Made by a program: the position numbers and the translations under genes. Source: Metasolibacillus sp. (GTDB lineage Bacteria; Bacillota; Bacilli; Bacillales_A; Planococcaceae). Taken from it: 64,000 bases of DNA. The stretch is taken from positions 124,001 to 188,000 of the forward strand of contig NZ_JAMBIZ010000002.1 in assembly GCF_025291715.1 (NCBI RefSeq), in the 5' to 3' direction. Shown here one piece after another: positions 26,784-36,240 of this stretch (positions within the stretch are counted from its first letter, which is position 1; every line of letters starts with the position of its first letter). Below the pieces are notes generated by a model that saw nothing but the letters and a program-made list of their open reading frames with translations, was not told where the DNA came from and did no database searches.

Positions 26784-26822
26784 AAGAAAAGGAGCCGTCC
26801 AAGAGAAAATTGTGACAGCTCC
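26784..26822 (-). terminator. Terminator downstream of rnpB
   Basis: GGAGC-GTC pairs with GAC-GCTCC around a long loop; on the minus strand TTTTCTTTG follows. It lies about 90 bases beyond the RNase P RNA and ahead of the EAL gene's start codon. Confidence 0.65.
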
Positions 26823-26911
26823 ATCTGCATCGCAAGGTACATGCCTTATGATGTAGAATATTTGAAATGTTGTGCTATAGCAATCTGTTATTGCTAAAAC
26901 TAAAAAAATGC

Positions 26912-27313
26912 ATCAATAGTCTTCAGTAAGCCATGTTTTGTTCCTGTGTACTCAAACAGCGAATCGCCTCGTACGCTCAGGTAGTAATCATCTATCTACA
27001 GACGTTTGCCTGTCCCTCCAGCCGTTCAATTCCTTTTGGAGAGTGCCCCTACCATAATTTGGGTTTCTCACTCGCGGGGTTTACCTCGTTCCACCTTGCT
27101 TGTTTCCAAGCAAGCTCCGTCACTGTGGCACCTTCAGAAAGTTTCTACCATATCATAAGACTTAGGTATTCCTTTCGCCGTCAAGCATCTGCTTGCCTTA
27201 CCTTATTTTTTCGGTAAGCACGAACACTACGGTCATCTCAGAGCCGTGTGAGCATGGACTTTCCTCTACATCTTATAAGATGCAGCGATTACTCGAATTT
27301 CTTGATGTCGAAC
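26912..27313 (-). ncRNA. rnpB: RNase P RNA, type B
   Basis: About 400 bases on the minus strand match bacterial RNase P RNA. The 5' region has the conserved GAGGAAAGTCCATGCTC, the middle has the type B segment around CGAGGTAAACCCCGCGAG, and the 3' region has GATAGATGATTACTACC and AACAAAACATGGCTTAC. The RNA processes the 5' leader of tRNA precursors with the RnpA protein. Both ends are estimates: the 5' end from the promoter position, the 3' end from the conserved GGCTTA block and the T-rich stretch after it. The position next to gpsB and ypsC matches B. subtilis. Confidence 0.95.
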
Positions 27314-27316
27314 TAT

Positions 27317-27345
27317 ATTATACTTGACACATGTCAGAAAAGCAA
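27317..27345 (-). promoter_or_regulatory. Promoter of rnpB
   Basis: TTGCTT (27340-27345), a 17-base spacer and a perfect TATAAT (27317-27322) on the minus strand. It lies within ten bases of the gpsB stop codon, so rnpB has its own promoter just beyond the gpsB coding end. Confidence 0.85.
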
Positions 27346-27354
27346 CTGTATCGT

Positions 27355-27657
27355 TTATTCAGAAAGCTTGCTACCAAAAACATGCTTTTCTAAATTGGAT
27401 AAGCGCTTTAAAATATCGAAATTTGTATTTGGCGTTGGTGTTTGGACAGTCGCTTGTCTGCGTGTACTATTTTCTAAGTCTGCCTTTAAGCGCTCATTTT
27501 CAGCACGTAGCTCATTTAGCTGCTTTTCAAACGCATCGTAGTCCTCCATAATTTGGTCTAAAAATTGATCAACTTGCTCGATGCTGTAGCCTTTCATGCT
27601 CTTTTTAAATTCTTTTTCTAAAATAATTTTTGAGTTTAATTTTATCATTCGTATCAT
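27355..27657 (-). CDS. gpsB: Cell division regulator GpsB
   Basis: A 100-residue DivIVA-like coiled-coil protein that shuttles PBP1 between septum and side wall. The N-terminal [22 protein letters not shown] (residues about 13-34) is the lipid/PBP-binding domain, followed by a coiled coil and the C-terminal trimerisation block [20 protein letters not shown], nearly identical to other GpsB proteins. An internal ATG three codons in is an alternative start. The client penicillin-binding protein ponA is in the same window. The start codon abuts a stem-loop holding the only purine-rich ribosome site. Confidence 0.95.
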   Translation of the reverse strand: MIRMIKLNSKIILEKEFKKSMKGYSIEQVDQFLDQIMEDYDAFEKQLNELRAENERLKADLENSTRRQATVQTPTPNTNFDILKRLSNLEKHVFGSKLSE

Positions 27658-27658
27658 T

Positions 27659-27695
27659 CGCTATAGATAAGCTTCTTCATCTCATCTATATAGCG
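27659..27695 (-). promoter_or_regulatory. Stem-loop over the gpsB ribosome binding site
   Basis: CGCTA-(TA)-TAGAT pairs with ATCTATAGCG, a ten-pair stem with a two-base bulge, ending one base before the gpsB ATG. The loop GAGATGAAGAAGCTT holds the only Shine-Dalgarno-like purines. This could expose or control the site; the role is inferred. Confidence 0.5.
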
Positions 27696-27831
27696 TTCTC
27701 CTTCCTACTATATTGCTTCTATTATCTATTTTTATTGCGAAGTCATGCGTACAATTGTTGGACGCCCCTTCTATACAATCCTTAGAGCTATATTATAGCA
27801 TATGAAGTGTGTTGTATACGAATATCATCGG

Positions 27832-29073
27832 CTATTGTTTTTTATTTTGAATACGTTCATAACGTTTCTGCCATTTTATTAAGTGCTTTTCTTTTTGCTC
27901 TGTCGAAAAGTCGCTTTGTTCAATAAGCTGAAGCCCTTTTTCCACATAAAAAAGTGCCGCTTCATATTTTTTTATTTGATGCTCATGCAGCATGGATAGC
28001 TGCTCATAGGCTTGTATTTTTTGGCGCTGCGAGATGCCTACTACTGACGCCTCAAAGCTTTTAACAGCATCGGTATAGCGACCGAGACGCTTATGCTGGA
28101 AGGCTAAATAAAAGTGAGCTAATGCCGTCTCACTCTGTTGGTAGTTTTCCGTTACATTCGTTAATACATATTCGCTTGCAACTTGCTGCTTTAAATCGCC
28201 ATACCATTTCCCGATATTTGTATAGGTAACAGCTGATTCTTGCTCACTTGTAAATAGCAGCTTCGTTTGATGAATATACAGAGTGATGAGCGATAACAAA
28301 TCCCATTCATTATGCTGGAGCACTTTCATTAACGTGTCAGCTTGCCCGCTCTTCACTGCATCGAAATAAATAATTGGCGCTAAATGCCCTGGAATATCTC
28401 CTTGTCTTTTAAAGCCAAGCTTATCCTCCTCAACCTGTACAAGCTTCATCTTTTCTAAATCATTTTTCCACAAACGCTTAGAGCTATGCAATAAATCGAT
28501 ATGTTTTTGCTCTTTCAATGACGGTAAGGTTTGACGATTCAATGTCCAGCGCGTTTCAAGCTGCGGCCAATCAAAGCTTTTACCATTATAAGAAACGAGC
28601 GTTACACTTCGCTGCCAAAGCTTTGATTCAAACAGCATCGCTACCTCGTTCGCTGGATCTGCTAGCACATATTGAGTCAGCACAAATTCATCCTCATCCT
28701 GCTCTAAAAAGCCGAGCAAAAAAATATGAGTGCCAGTGCCTTTCAAGCCTGTTGTTTCCGTGTCCCAAAAAATGATTTGTTCGTCTGTATGTAACGCATA
28801 TGGGTGCTCTACATTGGCATTTTCCCATGCTTCAAGTGCCATCGTTAATTCCCCAAGCGTATAATGCCCATGCTTGTAATCAAATGGATAGCGCACTTCA
28901 CGCTTAAACAAAACACCAAAATCATTGTCGATAACTGTTAAGCCAGCCTGCTGCCATGCTGTTTTGTAAATCGGTGGTGCAGGTTTGATAAATTTAGGCT
29001 TCTCCTCCGTTTCAGCTGTTGTCTTTTTCCCTAGCATTTTTTTCATTTGTAGTATTTTATTTTCATAAGACAT
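27832..29073 (-). CDS. mrfB: Exonuclease MrfB (YprB)
   Basis: A 413-residue RNase H-like 3'-5' exonuclease that works with the helicase MrfA in mitomycin C lesion repair. The DEDD motif I reads FWDTETTGLKGTGTHIFLLG (about residues 107-126), with later VSYNGKSFDWPQLETR. The C-terminal 130 residues are TPR-like helices. In B. subtilis yprA and yprB adjoin; here they are separated by about 10 kb of accessory genes. The start has only a poor ribosome binding site. Confidence 0.92.
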   Translation of the reverse strand: MSYENKILQMKKMLGKKTTAETEEKPKFIKPAPPIYKTAWQQAGLTVIDNDFGVLFKREVRYPFDYKHGHYTLGELTMALEAWENANVEHPYALHTDEQIIFWDTETTGLKGTGTHIFLLGFLEQDEDEFVLTQYVLADPANEVAMLFESKLWQRSVTLVSYNGKSFDWPQLETRWTLNRQTLPSLKEQKHIDLLHSSKRLWKNDLEKMKLVQVEEDKLGFKRQGDIPGHLAPIIYFDAVKSGQADTLMKVLQHNEWDLLSLITLYIHQTKLLFTSEQESAVTYTNIGKWYGDLKQQVASEYVLTNVTENYQQSETALAHFYLAFQHKRLGRYTDAVKSFEASVVGISQRQKIQAYEQLSMLHEHQIKKYEAALFYVEKGLQLIEQSDFSTEQKEKHLIKWQKRYERIQNKKQ

Positions 29074-29205
29074 GTTTTATCACATCATTTCTCTTCTCTT
29101 ATTTATAGATTGATGATAACAAATGAAAAAGAAGCTGGTCAACAAACCCTATAACTGCATTTACCCAATAAAGAAAGCATTCTTTAACATCATGCTTGTG
29201 CCTTA

Positions 29206-29814
29206 TTAGAGAAATGGGTTCTCGATATAAGGTCCTTTGATTGTAATACGCATTAATTGGGTTGCCATAAATTTAGGCGTATAAGGCATATCATTTTCCA
29301 ACCACCAGATAACTATTTCTAGAAAGGCTGCTGCATAAAAGCGTATAGCCATATCACGTGGCACTGTTAGCTTTTGATCATTTGGCTCCATAAAATGAAT
29401 ACCACTTGAGACAAAATCTATAATAATTTCTTTTAAGCCTGCTGCAAAATAAGGAATATTCTTTTCTGTAAGATAGACCTTATAAAGCTTACTATTGATA
29501 GCAATCTGCTCAAACAAATGCATAAATGTCTCATGTGGCTGATTATAATTTCGCAATAAATCAAAACTCGCTCTGTCTTCAAATGGTGGCCGAATACTGC
29601 CTACTAGCTCCTGTAAAATCTCCTCTGAGCTTTGATAAAGTAAATCTAGCTTATCGCGATAATGTAAATAAAAAGTCGCACGGTTCAAGGTTGCTCGTCG
29701 TGTAATATCCTGTACAGTAATCTTCTCATAGCCTTGTTCATCAATTAATTCCACCAGTGCATCTCTCAATAGTTGGCGCGTTCTGATGACGCGAGGGTCC
29801 AATTTTTTTGACAT
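29206..29814 (-). CDS. TetR-family regulator, divergent from an SDR gene
   Basis: A 202-residue TetR protein with the HTH ITVQDITRRATLNRATFYLHYRDKLDLLY (residues about 32-60). The C-terminal domain resembles the group that controls dehydrogenase genes (DhaS-like). AAGGAG precedes the ATG. It is transcribed away from the SDR gene; a perfect 13-base palindrome in the shared 200-base gap is its probable operator. Confidence 0.88.
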   Translation of the reverse strand: MSKKLDPRVIRTRQLLRDALVELIDEQGYEKITVQDITRRATLNRATFYLHYRDKLDLLYQSSEEILQELVGSIRPPFEDRASFDLLRNYNQPHETFMHLFEQIAINSKLYKVYLTEKNIPYFAAGLKEIIIDFVSSGIHFMEPNDQKLTVPRDMAIRFYAAAFLEIVIWWLENDMPYTPKFMATQLMRITIKGPYIENPFL

Positions 29815-29901
29815 TTCTAAGCTCCTTGTATTAAATTTCTCACTTTAACAACATAATAACAAAAGATGTTGCTAATACAGCGTAATCAATCGTACTGTCG
29901 T

Positions 29902-29950
29902 TTGCTCTTTTTAAAGAGACGGTTATAATTATATTAACGACACAGTGTCG
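29902..29950 (+). promoter_or_regulatory. SDR promoter with TetR operator
   Basis: TTGCTC (29902-29907), a 16-base spacer and TATAAT (29924-29929), followed by the palindrome CGACACAGTGTCG (29938-29950) at the expected start of transcription. The site fits control by the divergent TetR gene. Confidence 0.7.
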
Positions 29951-30013
29951 ATAATACAACTAGTTGTTAATATGTTCGTAATTTATTCATTGATAATAAA
30001 AGGGAGTTTTAGC

Positions 30014-30750
30014 ATGGGTCGTTTAAATGGAAAAGTAGCAATTATTACTGGAGCAGCAATGGGGATGGGCGCATCTGAGGCAAAATTATTTGCTCAAGAA
30101 GGCGCAAAGGTTATCGCCACAGATGTACAAATCGAGCCATTAAAAAACTTAATGCAAGAAATTAAAGATAATGGCGGAGATATTATCGGGCTGCAACATA
30201 ATGTAACCTCTGAAGACGAGTGGAAAGCAGTCATTGCGGAAGCTGTGAAAGCGTATGGCAAAGTAGATATCCTTGTGAACAATGCTGGGGTTTCCTCACC
30301 AAAAACGATTGCCAATATGGAAATGGATGAATGGAATAAAGTGATGGATATTAACCTCAATGGCTGTGTTATCGGGATGAAATATGTCATTCCTGAAATG
30401 CAAAAAGCTGGTGGTGGCTCTATCATCAATATTTCCTCTATCGGTGGGATTGTTGGCATGGCTGGTACCAGCCCATATACAGCGGCAAAAGGAGCACTTC
30501 GGCTGCTATTGAGTACGGTAAAGATAAAATTCGTGTGAATTCGGTTCATCCAGGCATTATTGTCACACCGATGACTGCACCGACGATGGAGGAAGGTGGC
30601 GCATTGCCTTATTATCAAGCATATACGCAATTGCCATACTTCGGTGAGCCTGAGGATGTTGCCTATGGTGTTGTTTTCCTAGCATCTGATGAATCTCGCT
30701 TTATGACAGGCTCAGAGCTAGTCATTGATGGTGGCTGGACAGCTATTTAA
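30014..30750 (+). pseudogene. Short-chain dehydrogenase, frameshifted
   Basis: A classical SDR of about 245 residues, related to glucose 1-dehydrogenase or hydroxysteroid dehydrogenases. The cofactor motif TGAAMGMG, the NNAG motif and the catalytic S (NISSIGG) and YTAAK are intact in the first frame. Near 30499-30503 the frame shifts: GALR runs straight into AAIEYGKDKIRVN in the next frame. The residues expected between (about L-L-S-K-A) and one base are missing, so a deletion of roughly 16 bases is likelier than a single-base error. The first frame ends at 30538; the second restores the C-terminus to GGW. The ATG has AAGGGAG upstream. The gene is probably dead. Confidence 0.8.
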
Positions 30751-30771
30751 TTGTAACTAACATAGAGAGCC

Positions 30772-30812
30772 AAGGGTTGCTTGGAAAGATAGGTTTCCAA
30801 ACAACCTTTTAT
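30772..30812 (+). terminator. Terminator of the SDR gene
   Basis: AAGGGTTG-TTGGAAA pairs with TTTCCAA-CAACCTTTT, a long stem with one mismatch, ending in T. Confidence 0.8.
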
Positions 30813-30870
30813 CAAGTCAGGGGAATTAATAAATGATTAGATGAAACGATATGTTTTATTACATAGTAAA

Positions 30871-30899
30871 AACAGGCTAAGCGCTGAATCTTTAGCCTG
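30871..30899 (-). terminator. Terminator of the surface-protein operon
   Basis: CAGGCTAA pairs with TTAGCCTG; on the minus strand five T follow. It lies 14 bases after the stop of the giant SLH protein. Confidence 0.8.
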
Positions 30900-30912
30900 C
30901 TTTACTTAGTGA

Positions 30913-33900
30913 TTATTTTGTAAAAATCTCCTGATGATTTTCATCAATAAAATATGTGTGAGATCTCGCTGCCTCTTCAATTTCACCAAATGCCCAGTGT
31001 GTTGCTTTTACATCTGGGAAGCTTGGCATTGTAATACCTTGTAATGGTCCGCGCTCAAACATACGGTTTAACATTGCTACAGCTTGCGCACGTGTTAAAG
31101 GCTCATTGGGTGCGAAACTACCATCCTCTCGTCCATTGATAATGCCCGCCGTGCGATTCGCTTCGATAATCCATTGTGCCCAATGGCCTTTCGTATCATT
31201 AAATGTAAGTGCAACATTTTCTGCGATAGGCAGTTGCTTAAACTTCGCAACAACAGCTGCCATTTGAGCACGTGTCATATTTTCACCTACACGGAAGTAG
31301 CCATTATCTCCATTCATTATGCCACGCTCTTTCACAAAGGCAATAGCGCCCGCTGCATAATGATCGCTTGGAATATCCTTGAATGGTGCTGTGTCTACCG
31401 TCTCACCTGTATAGCCTAAAATACGTGCAATCATTGTTGCTACTTGAACACGTGTCACATTTTTATCTGGCCCAAATGTGCCATCTGGGAAACCTTTAAT
31501 GTAGGCTTCATGATGATACATATTCTGCTCTTCTTTAGTTTCTACTTGAATAATTGTAAATGTACTGAATTTCTCCACTGTAAAGCGTAACCCTAGCGCA
31601 CCCTTTGCCACTGTTACGACCTCAGGGATGACCACTTTTTTCTCCCCATCGGAATGTTCAATAAAGATAGCTAGTTGTTTCAGAAATGCCTCACGCGTAA
31701 TTGTATCTGTTGGGATTTCCACGCCTTTTAATGGCAATGTTAGCTGTACAGGTCGACTTGGCATATTCGTCTCAATTACCATCGGTCGTCCTATTACATG
31801 TACATCATTACTTTGAAGTGCATCACGTACTACACGCTCTGTACGTGCACGCTCCTCAATAATTTGGCGTTCACTTTCTTTTTTCACTGGTACTAAATTG
31901 AAATAGAAAGTATCATTAATACCTTCCATTGAGCTATAAGGTGTCATGATACGCCCGTTCTCTGTAGCAATTTCCAATGATAATCTATTTTCACGTAATA
32001 ATTGTAGAGATTGCTTTGGAATTTCTACCGTTACTTTAGTTACTTCATCATGGACATCTGGAATAATAATACGAACAATGTTATTACCACTTTGTTTCGC
32101 TTTTTCTATCGCTTGCTTCGTATCAGCTTCTGATAGTGCTACATAGTCGGTGATTTCACCATTGGCATGTTTTGTGCGTTCGATTTCTACCATTATTGTT
32201 TCCAGTGGGTTAACACCATCAACTTCTAATGCCACTTTGATTTTCGTTATTGTCGTGCTTGGGTTAACTATTGGTGGCGTTTGGATTGGACCTGGTATCG
32301 GATATGGAGCTATAGCAGCTACTGGCGTCACTATATTTGATACCAAGGATTCTCCACTACTTCCTACCCCATTCGTTGCGACTACTTTAAATGTATATGC
32401 CGTTCCGTTCGCTAAACCATTTACTACGATAGGACTTGATGTTCCTGTTTTTGCTAACATCGGCTGCTCTACTCCATTTATATACACTTTAACTGTATAT
32501 CCAGTAATCGGATCGCCCCCATTACTTGTTGGAGCATCAAAGCTTACAGTTACGAAACCATTCCCTGCTGTTGCTCGCACATTCGTTGGCACGCCAGGAG
32601 TAGTTACAGAAATGGGGTTAATCATCTGCGTTACTGTAAATGTCATGGGTGTTAGGTTCGTCGCACTTACTGTTACTGTGGCTGTATAGGTGCCTGCTGC
32701 TAATCCATCCTTCGCTTTCACCGTAAATGTCGTACTATCCGCACTTGTTAAGTTTGTCACTAACGGTTGGGTAATTGTAAAATCATTCGCGTTACTGCCA
32801 CTTAATGCTACCTCTATATTGGCTAAATCACCTGTTGCTGTGTTGGTAATTGTCAATAGCTTTGTTTCCTGTGTGCCGCTTGGATAACCTGCTGTCAATG
32901 ACGTGAACATTTGATTGCCAATTGGATCAATCGTATACATTGACGCTGGGCTGACCACCTGTGTTACTGTAAATGTCACTGGTGCTAGATTTGTTGCTGT
33001 TACGGTTACTGTAGCTGTATAGGTTCCTGCCGTTAAATCATCCTTCGCTTTCACCGTAAATGTTGTACTACCTGCACTTAGTAAGTTTGTCATTAATGGT
33101 TGTGTGATTTCAAAATCACTCGCATTGCTACCACTTAACGCTACATCTACATTCGACAAGATACCTGTTCCCGTATTCGTGATTGATATTGACTTCATTT
33201 CTTGTGTGTTACTTGCATAACCTTCTGTCAATACGGAAAACGTTTGGTCACTAATCGCATTTATTTTATACGTTGGGGCTGGGTTCACCACCTGTGTCAC
33301 AGTAAATGTGACAGGTGTTAAATTTGTTGCATTGACTGTTACCGTTGCTGTATAGGTTCCTGCTGTTAAGTCATCCTTCGCTTTCACGGTAAACGTTGTG
33401 TTGCCTGCACTAGCTAAGTTCGTCACTAATGGCTGTGTAATTTCAAAATCACTTGCATTAGGACCGCTTAATGCTACATCTAGATTCAACAAACTGCCTG
33501 TTCCTGTATTCGTAATTGGCACTGCTTTTGTTTCTTGTGTGCCACTTGTATAACCCGCTGTCAGTACAGTTAAGGTTTGATCGCTAATCGCATCAATTGT
33601 ATACGTTGGGGCTGGGTTGATCACCTGTGTCACAGTAAATGTTACAGGGAGTAGATCCGTTGCCGTTATGGTCACAGTTGCTGTATACGTTCCTGTCCCT
33701 AAGCCATCTTTCGCTTTCACTGTAAATGCGGTATTGCTCGCACTTGCTAAGTTTGTCACTAGTGGTTGCGTAATCTCAAAATCACTTGCATTAGGACCGC
33801 TTAATGTTACACCTAGATTCGTCAAATTGCCTGTTCCTGTATTGGTGATCGTCATTGACTTGATTTCTTGTGTATCATTTGGATAACCTTCTGTTAAGCC

Positions 33901-36216
33901 AGTGAATGTTTGATTACTAATGGCATCAATTGTATACGTTGGCACTGGATTGACAACCTGCGTCACAGTAAACGTCACTGGTGTTGTCAGGTTTGTCGCA
34001 TTAACTGTTACTGTTGCCGTATACGTACCTTCCGCTAATCCATCCTTTGCCTTCACTGTAAAGGCGGTACTATCTGTACTTGGTAAGCTTGTCAACGTTG
34101 GCTGTGTAATTTCAAAATCACTCGCATTGGTGCCACTTAACCCTACTGTTATACCCGACAAGCTGCCTGTTCCTGTATTCGTAATTGGCACTGTTTTTGT
34201 TTCTTGTGAACCACTTGTATAACCCGCTGTCAGTGCCGTGAACGTTTGATTGCTAATCTCATCAATTGTATACGTTGGGGCTGGGTTGACAACCTGTGTC
34301 ACAGTAAATGTTACCGATGTTAGGCTTGCTGCATTGACCGTCACTGTTGCTGTATAGGTACCTGTCGCTAAGCCGTCCTTTGCCTTCACTTCAAACGTGG
34401 TGCTACCTGTACTTGGTAAATTTGCCAATGATGGTTGTGTTATTTCAAACGCATTCGCATTGGCACCACTTAATGCTACTGCTACATCCGTCAAGCTGCC
34501 TGTTCCTGTATTCGTAATTGTTAATGTCTTTGTTTCCTGTGTGTTGTTTGGATAACCTGCTGTCAGTGCCGTAAAGGTTTGATTTCCTATGGCTTCAATC
34601 GTGTACGTTGGTGCTGCTCTATACACTGTAATCGTATACGTTTTTGTTGTGTTATTTTGTGCTGTTACAAGTATTGTGATGGGATTGGATCCAACATTTA
34701 AAGAAATGCTCCCACTCGCTTGACCACTTGTTACAGTTGCACCATTCACTGTTACTGTTGCAGTACTATCAGCTACTGTTGGTGTAACCTGAATACTTTC
34801 TACATTTGTAGCAACATTTACTGTATAACCTACTGTCGCTGATGCAAAACTTGGGGTCAGCACTCCTGTCGAAAGAGTTAAATTGCTTAAATTAGAATTA
34901 TTACTTAGCGCTACTGTCGTAAAAGATTGATTATCTCCATAGCTCGTACCTACAGAGTTTGTTGCATAAGCTCGGTAATGGTATGTTGTATTTGGGCTTA
35001 ACCCACTTAGATTAGCAGTAAAGGCACCTGTTGATCCTGTTGTCGTTCTTTTATCATTACTTGTCGTCGGATTTGTAGTCGTTGCATAGACGATTCCACG
35101 CTCTGTAATCGCTGCCCCTCCATCCGCTATCACATTTCCACCAACCATTGCCTCTGTTGTTGTTATATTCGATGCTGGTGTGCTTGTCGTAACAGTTGGC
35201 GCACTAGCAGGAATAGCTGTTGTCACTGACTGCATTGTATAGGCAGTTTTGTTTCCCATTGCATCTTTAACAATGACATTAAAATAATAAGTCGTACTAG
35301 GTGATAAGCCCGTTACATTAAACGTAGCGATATCTTTGGTAAACCCGCTTCCTAATGGTGTTCCATTTGCTTCGATATTGCTAACCGTATTAATATTATT
35401 GCTGCTAGATTGATAGACAAGATACTCTAAATCGCCTTGTGCTGTCACATTGTCTGTTGCCTTTGTCCATCCTAGTGTGACACCTGTTGTGCTGATATTT
35501 GAAGAACTAATCACTCCATTTGATACTATAGGAGGTTGCGTATCACAAGTACTTACATTGGCAATTGTGATGTTTTCGAAGTTTAAACTACTTGAATCTA
35601 TAAGATTACTATTACTGTCTGTTCCTAATTGATATTTAATTTCTAGGTTTGCAACTCCTGTGTAATTAAATTGTGTCCCATTATTCAAAAGCGTACTTAA
35701 TTGAGTGATAACTCCATGTCCTTCTATTCCGTCGTGATTCGAAATTTCATGTGTTCCAAGTACATCTCCATTTATGTCTTTTATGACCAAAGAAAATTTA
35801 GTTAATTTCGTTTTAGGTGTCTGAAAATAAAGACTTACTCCTAAATCTTTAAACGTGAATGTTTTGCACATGCTGGCCCACCTTGATTTAATGATGAGAA
35901 GAGCCTCTTCTCCTTGCACACCATTTTCTTTATACAGTTGTGTTCCATCCACTGCAAAACCATTACTAATAGCAAACTTATCCGAAAAAGTTGTAAAGCC
36001 TATCTCCGCACTGTTAGGTATTCCAACAACTCCACCAAAATCATACGTACCATCGGCAGTTCCATTCGCAGCAGCCTGCACTTCTTTAATAGGCATATAG
36101 TTCACTGAAGAAATCATCAAGATCAATACAACCAAAATACGAAAATAAAATCTTATTTTTTCATGTAAAATCTTACTCTTTCTCTTACTTGTTTTTAAAT
36201 TCTTGGATAGATTCAT
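30913..36216 (-). CDS. Giant secreted SLH-domain surface protein with repeated beta-sandwich domains
   Basis: A 1767-residue cell-surface protein. Residues 1-50 are a long signal peptide (charged start, hydrophobic LVVLILMISSV, AxA cleavage near VQAAA). Next come a beta-rich head (about 55-225), two Fn3-like domains (about 228-435), a cadherin-like domain (about 436-535), six near-identical repeats of about 110 residues (TYTIDAISNQTF to VTFTVTQVVNP, about 536-1195), another Fn3 (about 1200-1295), a mixed region, and three SLH domains (about 1565-1760) that bind pyruvylated cell-wall polymer. AGGGTGG precedes the ATG. It lies 24 bases after three tail-collar genes, as the last gene of that operon. 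It is likely an adhesin or scaffold; no enzymatic domain is seen. Confidence 0.9.
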   Translation of the reverse strand: MNLSKNLKTSKRKSKILHEKIRFYFRILVVLILMISSVNYMPIKEVQAAANGTADGTYDFGGVVGIPNSAEIGFTTFSDKFAISNGFAVDGTQLYKENGVQGEEALLIIKSRWASMCKTFTFKDLGVSLYFQTPKTKLTKFSLVIKDINGDVLGTHEISNHDGIEGHGVITQLSTLLNNGTQFNYTGVANLEIKYQLGTDSNSNLIDSSSLNFENITIANVSTCDTQPPIVSNGVISSSNISTTGVTLGWTKATDNVTAQGDLEYLVYQSSSNNINTVSNIEANGTPLGSGFTKDIATFNVTGLSPSTTYYFNVIVKDAMGNKTAYTMQSVTTAIPASAPTVTTSTPASNITTTEAMVGGNVIADGGAAITERGIVYATTTNPTTSNDKRTTTGSTGAFTANLSGLSPNTTYHYRAYATNSVGTSYGDNQSFTTVALSNNSNLSNLTLSTGVLTPSFASATVGYTVNVATNVESIQVTPTVADSTATVTVNGATVTSGQASGSISLNVGSNPITILVTAQNNTTKTYTITVYRAAPTYTIEAIGNQTFTALTAGYPNNTQETKTLTITNTGTGSLTDVAVALSGANANAFEITQPSLANLPSTGSTTFEVKAKDGLATGTYTATVTVNAASLTSVTFTVTQVVNPAPTYTIDEISNQTFTALTAGYTSGSQETKTVPITNTGTGSLSGITVGLSGTNASDFEITQPTLTSLPSTDSTAFTVKAKDGLAEGTYTATVTVNATNLTTPVTFTVTQVVNPVPTYTIDAISNQTFTGLTEGYPNDTQEIKSMTITNTGTGNLTNLGVTLSGPNASDFEITQPLVTNLASASNTAFTVKAKDGLGTGTYTATVTITATDLLPVTFTVTQVINPAPTYTIDAISDQTLTVLTAGYTSGTQETKAVPITNTGTGSLLNLDVALSGPNASDFEITQPLVTNLASAGNTTFTVKAKDDLTAGTYTATVTVNATNLTPVTFTVTQVVNPAPTYKINAISDQTFSVLTEGYASNTQEMKSISITNTGTGILSNVDVALSGSNASDFEITQPLMTNLLSAGSTTFTVKAKDDLTAGTYTATVTVTATNLAPVTFTVTQVVSPASMYTIDPIGNQMFTSLTAGYPSGTQETKLLTITNTATGDLANIEVALSGSNANDFTITQPLVTNLTSADSTTFTVKAKDGLAAGTYTATVTVSATNLTPMTFTVTQMINPISVTTPGVPTNVRATAGNGFVTVSFDAPTSNGGDPITGYTVKVYINGVEQPMLAKTGTSSPIVVNGLANGTAYTFKVVATNGVGSSGESLVSNIVTPVAAIAPYPIPGPIQTPPIVNPSTTITKIKVALEVDGVNPLETIMVEIERTKHANGEITDYVALSEADTKQAIEKAKQSGNNIVRIIIPDVHDEVTKVTVEIPKQSLQLLRENRLSLEIATENGRIMTPYSSMEGINDTFYFNLVPVKKESERQIIEERARTERVVRDALQSNDVHVIGRPMVIETNMPSRPVQLTLPLKGVEIPTDTITREAFLKQLAIFIEHSDGEKKVVIPEVVTVAKGALGLRFTVEKFSTFTIIQVETKEEQNMYHHEAYIKGFPDGTFGPDKNVTRVQVATMIARILGYTGETVDTAPFKDIPSDHYAAGAIAFVKERGIMNGDNGYFRVGENMTRAQMAAVVAKFKQLPIAENVALTFNDTKGHWAQWIIEANRTAGIINGREDGSFAPNEPLTRAQAVAMLNRMFERGPLQGITMPSFPDVKATHWAFGEIEEAARSHTYFIDENHQEIFTK
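32630..34611. repeat. Six in-frame tandem repeats of about 330 bp
   Basis: The coding sequence of the giant surface protein repeats about every 330 bases, visible in the recurring plus-strand words for VTQVVNPAPTYTID and TYTATVTVNA. Repeat number is likely to vary between strains through recombination. Confidence 0.8.
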
Positions 36217-36240
36217 AGTTCCACCCTCTCAAAATTCTTT

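Noticed and set aside
31174..34222. Open plus-strand frames opposite the surface-protein gene
   Set aside because: They are antisense shadows of a repetitive, biased coding sequence; no ribosome sites and no plausible protein features.
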